64,000 nucleotides of DNA. Source: Streptomyces taklimakanensis (GTDB taxonomy: Bacteria; Actinomycetota; Actinomycetes; Streptomycetales; Streptomycetaceae). Positions 51,770-59,574 of the stretch are shown in pieces (position 1 is the stretch's first letter; every line of letters starts with the position of its first letter). The position numbers and the translations under genes were made by a program. The stretch lies in the NCBI RefSeq assembly GCF_009709575.1, contig NZ_WIXO01000001.1:3784001-3848000 (forward strand), written 5' to 3'. The notes beneath the pieces were generated by a model. It did no database searches. It saw only the letters and a program-made list of their open reading frames with translations, and was not told where the DNA came from.

Positions 51770-52657
51770 ATGGGACTGCTGCTCGCGCTCGCCCTCGGGC
51801 TCAGCGTGTACGGGATCTTCGCCGGTGTCCGCATGTACCGCAGCGAGACCAGGCTCCCCGGCGACCTCGCCATCGCCCTGGAGGTCGGCTCCACCCGCAC
51901 CGGAGCCGTCGGATCGGCCGTGGACCGGCTCGGCATGCGCTGGGCCCCGACGGTGCTGCGGCTGATGGGGCCGGAGCGCGTGGACCGCAAGCGCCGCCGG
52001 ATCAGCATGGCCGGCAACCCCGGCGGTCTCACCATCGACCGGTACGCCGCCCGCCGCGCCGTCTACGGCCTCCTGGGGTTCTTCGGCGCGCTGGTGATGC
52101 TGGCCGACGGGCAGCCGCTCGCCGCCGTGCTGCTGGTCGCCTTCGGACTCTTCTGGGCGGAGGTGGGACTGTGGGTCGCCGTCCGCCGGCGCAAGGAGGA
52201 CATCGAGCGGACCCTGCCGGACTTCCTGGACGTCCTCGCGGTCGTCGTCAGCGCCGGACTCGGCTTCCGACAGGCCCTGGAGCGGGTGGCCGAACGGTAC
52301 GAGGGTCCGTGGGCCGACGAACTGCGCATCACCCTGCGCCAGATGGACATGGGCGTCAGCCGTCGTCAGGCCTTCGACGAGCTGCGCCGGCGCAACGACT
52401 CCGAGCAGGTGGCGATGTTCGTCACCACCCTCCAGCAGGGGGAGGAGCTGGGCGCGCCGATCGTCGAGACCCTGATCTCCATCGCGAACGACATGCGGCG
52501 CGCCGACGCGCAGAACGCCCGGCGCAGGGCGGCCAAGGCGATCCCCAAGGCCACCATGGTCGTCACCACCTTCATGGTGCCCGCCACGATCATCCTGATG
52601 GGCGCGGGGCTGCTGCTCGGCTCGGGGACCGACTTCGGCTCCTTCACCGGGGAGTAG
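51770..52657 (+). CDS. tadC: TadC, type II secretion F-family platform protein
   Basis: 295 residues, ATG 51770. N-terminal hydrophobic helix (LLLALALGLSVYGIFAGV), a central pair of helices (about 100-145), then the T2SSF domain (DIERTLPDFLDVLAVVVSAGLGFRQALERVAERYEG, about 150-185, and RQAFDELRRRNDSEQVAMFVTTLQQGEELGAPIVETL) and a C-terminal helix (TTFMVPATIILMGAGLLLGSG). Partner of TadB. A 12-bp hairpin 11 bases past the stop ends this first part of the locus, so the Flp gene group probably has its own promoter. Confidence 0.9.
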   Translation: MGLLLALALGLSVYGIFAGVRMYRSETRLPGDLAIALEVGSTRTGAVGSAVDRLGMRWAPTVLRLMGPERVDRKRRRISMAGNPGGLTIDRYAARRAVYGLLGFFGALVMLADGQPLAAVLLVAFGLFWAEVGLWVAVRRRKEDIERTLPDFLDVLAVVVSAGLGFRQALERVAERYEGPWADELRITLRQMDMGVSRRQAFDELRRRNDSEQVAMFVTTLQQGEELGAPIVETLISIANDMRRADAQNARRRAAKAIPKATMVVTTFMVPATIILMGAGLLLGSGTDFGSFTGE

Positions 52658-52668
52658 CGGGGAGCAGT

Positions 52669-52695
52669 GGGGCCGGTCGCACGGCGACCGGCCCC
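52669..52695 (+). terminator. hairpin after tadC
   Basis: Perfect 12-base arms (52669-52680 and 52684-52695) with a 3-base loop, 11 bases past the tadC stop. Confidence 0.8.
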
Positions 52696-53410
52696 GGGCC
52701 GGCGGGCGAGGGAGGCGGGCGAGGACGTTGGGGGTCGGTTTTCGGCCAACCGATCCCGGCCGTGTGCGGAACGGTGGCGAGTGGGGGCCATGTCCCCCCC
52801 GGACGGCCTGTCGGTGCGCTCCCCGGCCCTGTGACGGCGTACGCGTCGGACCTCCCGGGCGTCTCGCCGTAACCGAACGCAACCGCACACGCGGGGACCG
52901 GGCATTTCCCTCATCGACACCCAACCAGCCGAATCCCCAAGGGATTACAGCCGGTCTCGAATGTGTCGCGGGATTCGCCGGCATCTTCGCAGCAGCAATT
53001 TTTTGTGGCACAGTCGGTAGGGTTCCGAAGGTGCCGGACGTGGCGGTCCGGCACGAGTGGCAGGGAGGCGCAGGTGACGGAACCCATCGTCTCGGGCACG
53101 TCCGGCCGGCGTGCCGCGCCCACCCGCGTCACCAGCGAGAAGACCACCGGAAACCGCGCCGACCACGGCCTCACCGGCCACGGTGCGACGGGGAGCGGTC
53201 CGTCCGCGGACGCGCGAGGGGTGTCCGACAGGGCGCCCGTGCGTCGGACCCGAACTCCCGGTCCCTGGGACGGGTCGGGTGAACCCGCGTACGTTTCTCA
53301 TGTCGCCGATGCGACCGGATCCACGAGGACCGGTGACGGGGAAGGCATCAGAGACACAGAATCGTATGTGTCGGCCGGTGGAGGGCCGGCCGAACCCGGA
53401 GGGGAACACC
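52696..53410 (+). other. 715-base region before the Flp pilin gene with a possible short reading frame
   Basis: No recognised gene. An AT-richer stretch (about 52985-53030, with CAATTTTTTGTGG and TAGGGT at 53019-53024) may contain a promoter. At 53074 a GTG has an excellent GGGAGG site (six bases upstream) and opens a frame beginning MTEPIVSGTSGRRAAPTR. Its first 40-60 codons have the third-position GC expected of a gene; later codons do not. The frame has no stop until 54306 and runs in frame into the TadG-like gene, passing through the Flp gene in another phase. It could be an upstream peptide gene, or a decayed gene. Nothing else supports a protein. Confidence 0.35.
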
Positions 53411-53644
53411 GTGAGCGACAAACTGCTGAAGGCCGCCGTCAACACCCAAGCCCGTCTGCGCGGTTGGCGGAACACCACGGTGGAGGCCGTGCGACGCCGC
53501 GCGGACGAGGGCCAGTCCGCGGTCGAGTACATGGGCATCATCGTGGTGGTCGTGGCGATCATCATTGTTCTGCTCAACACCAACTTCGGCGACACGATCT
53601 CGGGGGAGATCAGCGAGCAGATCGAGAACATCACCTCCAGGTGA
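53411..53644 (+). CDS. flp: Flp-family type IVb pilin
   Basis: 77 residues from GTG 53411 with GGAGGGG upstream. A 33-residue Arg-rich leader (RLRGWRNTTVEAVRRRADEG) precedes the processing site G/QSAVEYMG: Gly, then Glu at +5 and Tyr at +6, the Flp signature. A hydrophobic helix of about 20 residues (IIVVVVAIIIVLL) and a short polar tail (NTNFGDTISGEISEQIENITSR) follow. The leader is long for Flp but typical for Streptomyces. It is the likely major subunit, cut by the A24 peptidase at 56111. The TadG-like gene starts inside its stop codon. Confidence 0.9.
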   Translation: MSDKLLKAAVNTQARLRGWRNTTVEAVRRRADEGQSAVEYMGIIVVVVAIIIVLLNTNFGDTISGEISEQIENITSR

Positions 53645-54306
53645 CACGTGAGGACCGCGATGCCGGGCAGGCCTTCCCCCTCTACGTGACGGCGGTGGCG
53701 GGCCTGCTCTTCCTCGCGTTCGCGCTCTTCGCGGTGGGGATGGCCTCGGCGAGCCGCAACGACGCCCAGGGGGCGGCGGACGCCGCCGCGCTGGCCGCGG
53801 CCCAGGATGCCAGGGACGGTCTGCGGGACGACCTCCTGGCGCTCTTCGACCCGGACGCCTGGGAGGATCTGCTGGAGGGCGACCTGCCGAGCGACATCGG
53901 AAGCCCCTGCGACGAAGCGGCGGAGTTCGCGCGGAAGAACGACGCCAGACTGACGGGGGGCGGCTGCGATCCGGTGCACTTCCCGGCGGGTTTCAGGGTC
54001 GAGGTCGAGAACACCAGGCCGGTGGGGGAGTCCCTGATCCCCGGTACGGAGAACCGGTACGCCAGGGCCACCGCGACGGCCGTCATCGAACCCCTCTGCG
54101 GTGTCAGGGAGACGGAGGGAGAGACCGACGAGCCCGGAACGGGTGGGGAAGAGGGTCGGGAGGACGACGAGGAGGCGGAGGAGGAGAAGGAGCACGAGCT
54201 GGTCTGCGACGGGATCGACGATCCCATCGAGATCGACCCCGATCGCCTCGGGGACGTCCTTCCCGATCCGGAAGACCTGTTCTCCGTCCGTCTGACGGAC
54301 CGGTGA
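53641..54306 (+). CDS. TadG-like pilus-assembly protein
   Basis: 221 residues from GTG 53641, overlapping the Flp stop (GTGA). N-terminus DAGQAFPLYVTAVAGLLFLAFALFAVGMASASRNDAQGAADAAALAAAQDARD is the typical Flp/TadG-type helix with the following AADAAALAAA segment (about 8-60). Two cysteines (SPCDEAAEF, GGGCDP) occur in the middle part and two more near the C-terminus (EPLCGVRE, LVCDGID). Residues about 164-190 are an extremely acidic Glu/Asp-rich linker. The product should lie outside the membrane as a pilus-associated pseudopilin or tip protein. Its stop overlaps a GTG of the next frame. Confidence 0.8.
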   Translation: MTREDRDAGQAFPLYVTAVAGLLFLAFALFAVGMASASRNDAQGAADAAALAAAQDARDGLRDDLLALFDPDAWEDLLEGDLPSDIGSPCDEAAEFARKNDARLTGGGCDPVHFPAGFRVEVENTRPVGESLIPGTENRYARATATAVIEPLCGVRETEGETDEPGTGGEEGREDDEEAEEEKEHELVCDGIDDPIEIDPDRLGDVLPDPEDLFSVRLTDR

Positions 54307-54335
54307 GCGAACGACGAGCAGAGGAAGCGCGATTC

Positions 54336-54935
54336 ATGGGCACACGCGAGATCGGGACGCTGACGCGAGGCGCCGTCGCCGTGGCGACGGCGGCGACGCT
54401 GGCCTTCACCCTGACTGCGTGCGGCGGGGGAGACGACAAGGAACCGGAGACCACTTCCTCCTCGCAGGCGACCGGTGACGGCGGGGAGGAGAGAGGGGGC
54501 GGCGACAACTCCGAGGGCGGTGCGGAGGAGAACACCGAAGTCCTGGCGACGATCAACGGCGCCGACGGAGTGAATGTCGTTGTGAACTCCGCCGTGCGGG
54601 ACCAGGGCGGTTTCCTCACGGTCAAGGGGAAGATCGAGAACACCAGCGACAAGACCTATGTGTTCCGTAACTGGGCCGCAGGCGATCTGGATTTCACCGG
54701 CAAGGGTGCCTCCGTCGCCGGCATGACGCTCGTCGACAAGAAGGGGAAGAAGCGCTACTACCTTCTTCGGGACACCGACAACAACTGCCTGTGCACGATG
54801 TTCCCCGGTGGTCTGGGAGCCGGTAAGACGGCGGACTTCTTCGCCCAGTTCCCCGCGCCCCCCGCGGACACCACCGAGGTCGACCTCCAGGTTCCCACCA
54901 TGAGCAGCGCGACCATCCGGATCACCGACAAGTGA
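54336..54935 (+). CDS. lipoprotein of unknown function in the Tad locus
   Basis: 199 residues from ATG 54336, chosen because GAGGAAG precedes it and the signal peptide then has normal length; a GTG at 54303 overlapping the previous stop is the alternative. Signal sequence TRGAVAVATAATLAFTLTAC ends in the lipobox LTAC, followed by an acidic/Gly-Ser linker (about 30-70) and a beta-rich domain (VLATINGADGVNVVVNSAVRDQGGFLTVKGKIENTSDKTYVFRNW) that resembles the DUF4352/Ig-like telokin fold. Two cysteines lie close together (NNCLCTMF). It is likely a membrane-anchored extracytoplasmic protein; role in pilus anchoring is a guess. Confidence 0.82.
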   Translation: MGTREIGTLTRGAVAVATAATLAFTLTACGGGDDKEPETTSSSQATGDGGEERGGGDNSEGGAEENTEVLATINGADGVNVVVNSAVRDQGGFLTVKGKIENTSDKTYVFRNWAAGDLDFTGKGASVAGMTLVDKKGKKRYYLLRDTDNNCLCTMFPGGLGAGKTADFFAQFPAPPADTTEVDLQVPTMSSATIRITDK

Positions 54936-54948
54936 GGGGCGCGCAGAG

Positions 54949-55593
54949 ATGATCGACCGACCGCGCACCCCCACCGCGCGCCGTACCGTGGCCGTGGGCG
55001 CCGGCGCTCTGCTGGCCGTCTCCGTCCTGACGGTGACGGCGACGGGCGCCGCACACGCCGATCCCGGCCCCAGCGCGCCCTCGGACTTCATCCCCTCCCC
55101 GCCTCCACCGGTGGAGGTGGACCAGAACGCGCCCGGGCTGATGATGAAGGACGGGGCGACCCTCAAGGAGCCCAAGGTCCTCGACATCCGCTCCATCGTC
55201 GAGGAACAGGGCGGTGCCGAGAGGCGCGAGGACTCCAACACTCAGACCAAGTTCACGCTCCAGGCCGAGGTCCTCTTCGACAAGGACAGCGCCCGGTTGA
55301 ACGGCGAGGCGTACGCGCGCATCGAGGACATCGCCGAGGAGATCGACAAACAGGGCGCCGCGGAGGTCAACGTCTTCGGCTTCACCGACAACCTCGGCTC
55401 CTACGAGCACGGCACCAAGCTCTCCAAGGAGCGTGCCGAGGCCGTCCACGGACAGTTGATGAAGAAGCTCTCCTCCGACGTCACCTTCCACATCCGCGGC
55501 TACAGCGAGGACTATCCGATCGCCGACAACTCCACGGAGGAGGGGCGCAAGAAGAACCGTCGCGTCGAGGTCTCCTTCCCCCGTGGCGGGTGA
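54949..55593 (+). CDS. OmpA-family peptidoglycan-binding protein in the Tad locus
   Basis: 214 residues from ATG 54949. A signal peptide ends near ATGAAHADP (residue 37). A Pro-rich spacer (SDFIPSPPPPVEVDQ) is followed by the OmpA C-terminal domain (about 95-214): VLFDKDSARLNGEAYARIEDIAEEID, VFGFTDNLGSYEHGTKLSKERAEAVHGQL and the terminal EGRKKNRRVEVSF with the Asn-Arg-Arg-Val-Glu motif that binds peptidoglycan. In a monoderm this would tie a pilus to the cell wall in place of an outer-membrane secretin. It follows the lipoprotein gene by 13 bases. Confidence 0.9.
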   Translation: MIDRPRTPTARRTVAVGAGALLAVSVLTVTATGAAHADPGPSAPSDFIPSPPPPVEVDQNAPGLMMKDGATLKEPKVLDIRSIVEEQGGAERREDSNTQTKFTLQAEVLFDKDSARLNGEAYARIEDIAEEIDKQGAAEVNVFGFTDNLGSYEHGTKLSKERAEAVHGQLMKKLSSDVTFHIRGYSEDYPIADNSTEEGRKKNRRVEVSFPRGG

Positions 55594-55646
55594 CGGGTCA
55601 CCGGCCCCGTCGGCGGTTTTCCCACCCGTCGAGCGGACCTCGACCG

Positions 55647-56000
55647 TCAGACCTCGACCGTGACCCGCGCCCCCGGCCGCAGCCCCCAGCCGGCCATGGC
55701 GCCCGCCGCCGCCTCCAGGACGTGGCGGGCGCGCGGTCGGGGGGCGCCCAGGCGGCCGGGCGGCATCGTCCGCACGCTCAGCACCCTCAGCTCGCGATCC
55801 AGGTGGGCGACGTCGATGGCGAAGCGCATCCGGAAGGTGTGCACGCTGCTCGCGGGGGTGAGCAGCAGCGCCCCGTCGATGCCGTCGCGCCCCAGCAGCC
55901 CTCGCGTTCGGGTACGGGAGGACGCGGCGATCTCCAGCGGGACGCCGGACGCGCCACCCACGACGTGCAGTGTTCCCCTGCCGTCCCGCCACCGGCCCAT
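55647..56000 (-). CDS. DUF192 family protein
   Basis: 117 residues. Family signatures: IAASSRTRTRGLLGRDGIDGALLLTPASSVHTFRMRFAIDVAHLDRELRVLSVRTMPPGRLG (about 24-85), HVLEAAAGAMAGWGLRPGARV at the end. DUF192 is a small all-beta domain of unknown function, often found near CpaC/Tad pilus genes; here it has no signal peptide. It is transcribed against the pilus genes and lies between the OmpA-like gene and the prepilin peptidase gene. Confidence 0.85.
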   Translation of the reverse strand: MGRWRDGRGTLHVVGGASGVPLEIAASSRTRTRGLLGRDGIDGALLLTPASSVHTFRMRFAIDVAHLDRELRVLSVRTMPPGRLGAPRPRARHVLEAAAGAMAGWGLRPGARVTVEV

Positions 56001-56110
56001 GGCATCCCTCCCGGCTCCACAAGCCGTTCTACCAGACGCCCCGGGACCGGGTTGTCCACAGCAGAACCGGGGCCCGTGCCCCGCGCGTTCGACGCCCGTA
56101 CGCTCACGGA

Positions 56111-56878
56111 GTGCGTTCCGCCCTGCCCGCCCTGGTCCTGATCGCCCTCGCGGCCGCCTACGGCGCCGCCGCCGGGCTGCTGGTGCCCCGCGCCGCCTAT
56201 CGGTTGGCCGTTCCGTACGGGGGGCCGTGGCGCGCCGAGTGCCCCGGCGGCCACGCGCTGCCGGGATGGGTGGGTCTTGCCCGGTGTGGGGAGTGCGCGG
56301 AGCACCGGGGCGGAACGGGGGGCGGTGGCGGGGCGTACGGGCCGAGCGCCATGGTGTCGGCCACGGTCACGGCGGTGGTGTGCGCGCTGCTCGCCACGGC
56401 CGTCGGGGGGCGGCCGGAGCTGGGGGTGTGGTTGCTGGCGGCGCCGTTCGCGGTGCTGCTGGCCGTCGTGGACGGTGCCGTCCACCGGTTGCCGGACGTC
56501 GTGACGCTGCCGCTGAGCGCTGCCTGTGTCGTCCTGCTCGGCCTCGCCGCGTTGCTGCCCGGCGCGGGCGGTAGCTGGACCGGGGCGCTGCTGGGCGGGG
56601 CGGCGCTGGGCGGGTTCTACTCCGTGCTGTTCCTGGTCAACCCGCGTGGCATGGGCCTCGGCGACGTCAAGCTGGCGTTTCCGCTGGGGGTCGCCCTTGG
56701 GTGGTACGGCTGGGGAGCGCTCCTGGTCGGTTCCTTCGTGGGCCTGGTGCTGGGCGCGGTGTACGGGATGTCGCTGGTCGTGATGGGGAGGGCGGGCCGG
56801 AAGGACGCCATCCCGTTCGGGCCGTTCATGTCGGCGGGAGCCCTGGCGGGGCTGCTGTTGGGAGGAGCGGTCGGGTGA
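56111..56878 (+). CDS. A24 family prepilin peptidase
   Basis: 255 residues, several hydrophobic helices. The two catalytic aspartates are in VVDGAVHRLPDVVTLP and GLGDVKLAFPLGVALGWYG (GxGD motif). A large hydrophilic loop (about 36-75, ECPGGHALPGWVGLARCGECAEHRGG) contains three cysteines resembling the Zn-binding Cys pairs of long prepilin peptidases, with one missing or displaced. It would cut the leader of Flp and the TadE/TadG-type proteins after Gly. The GTG at 56111 has no ribosome site, but TACGCT (56099-56104) lies seven bases before it, consistent with a leaderless transcript. Confidence 0.88.
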   Translation: MRSALPALVLIALAAAYGAAAGLLVPRAAYRLAVPYGGPWRAECPGGHALPGWVGLARCGECAEHRGGTGGGGGAYGPSAMVSATVTAVVCALLATAVGGRPELGVWLLAAPFAVLLAVVDGAVHRLPDVVTLPLSAACVVLLGLAALLPGAGGSWTGALLGGAALGGFYSVLFLVNPRGMGLGDVKLAFPLGVALGWYGWGALLVGSFVGLVLGAVYGMSLVVMGRAGRKDAIPFGPFMSAGALAGLLLGGAVG

Positions 56879-57085
56879 ACCGGACTGTCGTTGCGCGCCG
56901 CGGGTCGTCCCAGGGGCTATGGTGGAAGTCCCCCCCTCGGGCCGGTCCGTACCCCCCCCACGGACCGGCCCGCTTCGTTCACGCGGCCCCTCCCACGGCC
57001 TCTCCCACGGCCCCCACCTGCTCCTTCCGGCCGTCGGAGTGCCCGAGCGCGGGATCGGGCGGGCGCGGGAGCGGGCGGGGGTGCC

Positions 57086-58129
57086 TCAACTCTCGCTGCT
57101 GAGGGCCCACAGGTTCGCGCCGGGCGTCGTGACGGCGTGGGTGTCGATCAGGGCCAGCTCCTCCGGCGTCGGCTCCGGTGCCCGCAGCGCCGCCACGTTG
57201 GACTCCAACTGCGCCACGCTGCTCGCGCCGATCAACGCCGATGTCATCCGCGGGTCCCGCAACACCCAGCTCAGCGCGAGTTGTGCCAGGGTCTGACCGC
57301 GGCGCTCGGCGATGGCGGCCAGACCGCGCAGCCGGCCCACCACCTCCTCCGTGAGCAGAGCCGGGTCCAGGGAGGTGCCCCGGGCGGCGCGGGAGTCCTC
57401 CGGGACGCCGTTCAGGTACTTGCCGGTGAGCAGGCCCTGCGCCAGTGGGGCGAAGGCGATGCAGCCCATGCCCTCCTCCTCCAACGTGTCCAGCAGGCCG
57501 TCGTCCTCGATCCACCGGTTGATCATCGAGTAGGACGGTTGGTGGATCAGCGGCCGCACCCCCATGCCGCGCAGGATCCGCGCCGCCTCGCGGGTGCGGC
57601 GCGCGCTGTAGGAGGAGACGCCCACGTACCGGGCCTTGCCCTGGTGGACGGCGGACGCCAGGGCGCCCATCGTCTCCTCCAGCGGGGTCTCGGGGTCGAA
57701 GCGGTGCGAGTAGAAGACGTCGACGTACTCCAGACCCATCCGGCGCAGCGAGGCGTCCAGCGAGGAGAGCAGGTACTTGCGCGAGCCCCATTCGCCGTAC
57801 GGCCCCGGGTGCATGAGGTAGCCCGCCTTGGTGGAGACGACCAGCTCGTCGCGGTACCGACGGAAGTCCTCGGCGAGGATCCGGCCGAAGTTCTCCTCCG
57901 CGGAGCCGGGGGGCGGGCCGTAGTTGTTGGCCAGGTCGAAGTGGGTGACGCCCAGGTCGAAGGCGCGGCGCAGGATCGCGCGCTGGGTCTCCAGCGGTCG
58001 GTCGCCGCCGAAGTTGTGCCACAGGCCCAGCGAGATCTCCGGGAGCCTCAGTCCACTGCGGCCGGTGCGGCGGTACCGCATGGTGTCGTAGCGGGTCTCG
58101 GCGGCGCGGTAGGCGGGTGCGTCGTTCAT
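57086..58129 (-). CDS. aldo/keto reductase (MgrA/YghZ-type)
   Basis: 347 residues from ATG 58129 (AGGA just before; ATG 58141 adds four residues but has no ribosome site). Signatures: YRRTGRSGLRLPEISLGLWHNFG, THFDLANNYGPPPGSAEENFG with the catalytic Asp and Tyr, VVSTKAGYLMHPGPYGEWGS, LEYVDVFYSHRFDPETPLEE and IAFAPLAQGLLTGKYLNGVP. The pattern is closest to the E. coli YghZ L-glyceraldehyde-3-phosphate reductase and voltage-gated K channel beta-like branch. NADPH use is expected. It has no linked metabolic genes here. Confidence 0.93.
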   Translation of the reverse strand: MNDAPAYRAAETRYDTMRYRRTGRSGLRLPEISLGLWHNFGGDRPLETQRAILRRAFDLGVTHFDLANNYGPPPGSAEENFGRILAEDFRRYRDELVVSTKAGYLMHPGPYGEWGSRKYLLSSLDASLRRMGLEYVDVFYSHRFDPETPLEETMGALASAVHQGKARYVGVSSYSARRTREAARILRGMGVRPLIHQPSYSMINRWIEDDGLLDTLEEEGMGCIAFAPLAQGLLTGKYLNGVPEDSRAARGTSLDPALLTEEVVGRLRGLAAIAERRGQTLAQLALSWVLRDPRMTSALIGASSVAQLESNVAALRAPEPTPEELALIDTHAVTTPGANLWALSSES

Positions 58130-58448
58130 GGGTTCCTGCATAGCACCGTTCTTTATCGCCGTTCTGTGACGTTCCCGGTTCGTGCGTCCGTACGGATGCG
58201 CAGTAAGGTTCCTATGGCCTGTCCGGCCGGGTCTTCACCGGCCACGATCCCCCCTGTCCCGAGCCGGGCCCCACGGGCCGAGTCCGGGGTCCGGCGCCCA
58301 CAAGGGGCCCGCGCATTCCACAGCGACGTGTCGTCCCGCCTCGCCGTCGGCGGGTGGTGGAGGCGTTCTCGGGAGCCGGGAGAGGGAGTGACCGGGGACC
58401 GACCGGACAGAACTGGTGCTCGGGCCGGCATGGAGGGCTGACAAACCG
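58130..58448. other. 319-base divergent intergenic region between the aldo/keto reductase and uppS genes
   Basis: No ORF worth support. TAAGGT (58203-58208) could be a rightward -10 box, leaving a leader of about 230 bases before uppS. The rest is GC-rich with no repeat or riboswitch that I recognise. Confidence 0.4.
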
Positions 58449-59246
58449 ATGCTGCAATCTTCCCGGGGACGGACCCGGTATCCCCGGTGGCTGCGCCGGC
58501 TGGTCTACAGGCTCTACGCCCATCGGGTGGAGGGCCGGCTGGACCACGACCAGGTGCCCAAGCACATCGGCGTCATCCTCGACGGCAACCGTCGCTGGGC
58601 ACGGGCCTCCGGCGGTACCACCGAGCAGGGGCACCAGGCCGGGGCGGAGAAGATCCGCGAGCTGCTGGGCTGGTGCGCCGAGACGGAGGTCGAGGTCGTC
58701 ACCCTGTGGCTGCTGTCCACCGACAACCTCAACCGCCCCCCGGAGGAGCTCCGTCCGCTGCTGGGCATCATCGAGGACGCCGTGCGGGACCTGGCCGCGG
58801 ACGGGCGCTGGCGTGTGCACCACGTGGGCACGCCGGACCTGTTGCCGGACCACACCCAGCGGGTGCTGAAGGAGGCCGAGGAGGTCACCCGGGGCAACAC
58901 GGGGATACTCGTCAACGTCGCCGTCGGCTACGGCGGGCGGCAGGAGATCGTGGACGCGGTGCGCTCCCTGTTGGCCGAGCGGGCGGCGCGGGGCATGACG
59001 CTGGAGCGCCTGGCGGAGGAGCTCGAGGTCGAGGACATCGCCGAGCACCTGTACACCCGGGGACAGCCCGATCCCGACCTGGTGATCCGCACCAGCGGGG
59101 AGCAGCGGCTGTCGGGGTTCATGCTCTGGCAGAGCGCCCACTCCGAGTACCACTTCTGCGACGTGTTCTGGCCGGCGTTCCGGAAGGTGGACTTCCTGCG
59201 CGCGTTGCGGGACTACGCGGCCCGGCACCGTCGCTACGGCACCTGA
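58449..59246 (+). CDS. uppS: isoprenyl transferase (cis-prenyltransferase, UppS-like)
   Basis: 265 residues from ATG 58449. Signatures: [17 protein letters not shown] with catalytic D45, [77 protein letters not shown] and the [20 protein letters not shown] end, all typical. It condenses isopentenyl diphosphate in cis to make undecaprenyl or a shorter Z-prenyl diphosphate; actinobacteria usually have two homologues, so the exact chain length is unclear. N-terminal about 35 residues are Arg-rich. It is separated from the PhoH gene by 328 bases. Confidence 0.92.
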   Translation: MLQSSRGRTRYPRWLRRLVYRLYAHRVEGRLDHDQVPKHIGVILDGNRRWARASGGTTEQGHQAGAEKIRELLGWCAETEVEVVTLWLLSTDNLNRPPEELRPLLGIIEDAVRDLAADGRWRVHHVGTPDLLPDHTQRVLKEAEEVTRGNTGILVNVAVGYGGRQEIVDAVRSLLAERAARGMTLERLAEELEVEDIAEHLYTRGQPDPDLVIRTSGEQRLSGFMLWQSAHSEYHFCDVFWPAFRKVDFLRALRDYAARHRRYGT

Positions 59247-59574
59247 CCTACCGGCGTCCGGACGTCTCGGGCGCCGTTTCCGGCGGCTTCCCGGGCCGGC
59301 CCGCGCTCCCTTTCCACGCCGGTCACCGACCGTTCGTCGCACGGTTGGCATATGCCGTTGCATGGTGACGGCACAGGAAGGGAATACCCCCTCCAGGTCG
59401 GCTCCCGGGACCGGGAGGCGGCCCCGGGAGGCCCTTTGCACACCACGGACGACCGTGCGGTCCGCACGGAGGACGCGGAGGGCCGGTGCCCGGCCCCGTG
59501 CGGAGGGCCGGGCACCGGCCTCATCCCCGCGACGCCGTCGCACCCCGAACTCTTCCGAGGGGGTACGTCCATCC
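59247..59574 (+). other. 328-base region between uppS and the PIN-PhoH gene
   Basis: Contains a dyad at 59453-59469 (CCGTGCGG and CCGCACGG around one base) and the stronger hairpin annotated at 59481-59520. TTGGCATATGCCGTTGCAT lies near 59344-59362, an AT-richer spot that may hold a promoter. No gene is supported. Confidence 0.4.
59481..59520 (+). terminator. 16-bp hairpin in the uppS-PhoH gap
   Basis: Perfect arms (59481-59496 and 59505-59520) with an 8-base loop. It is 234 bases after the uppS stop and 54 bases before the next start, so it may be a terminator for uppS or an attenuator in the PhoH leader. Confidence 0.6.

Noticed and set aside
52728..53282. 184-codon frame after tadC
   Set aside because: No ribosome site, low-complexity Arg/Pro/Cys composition, and it crosses the AT-rich promoter-like stretch.
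59352..59574. phoAT-like antitoxin gene upstream of PIN-PhoH
   Set aside because: An ATG-started frame at 59352 exists but runs deep into the PhoH gene in another phase, has no good ribosome site and no antitoxin-like sequence.
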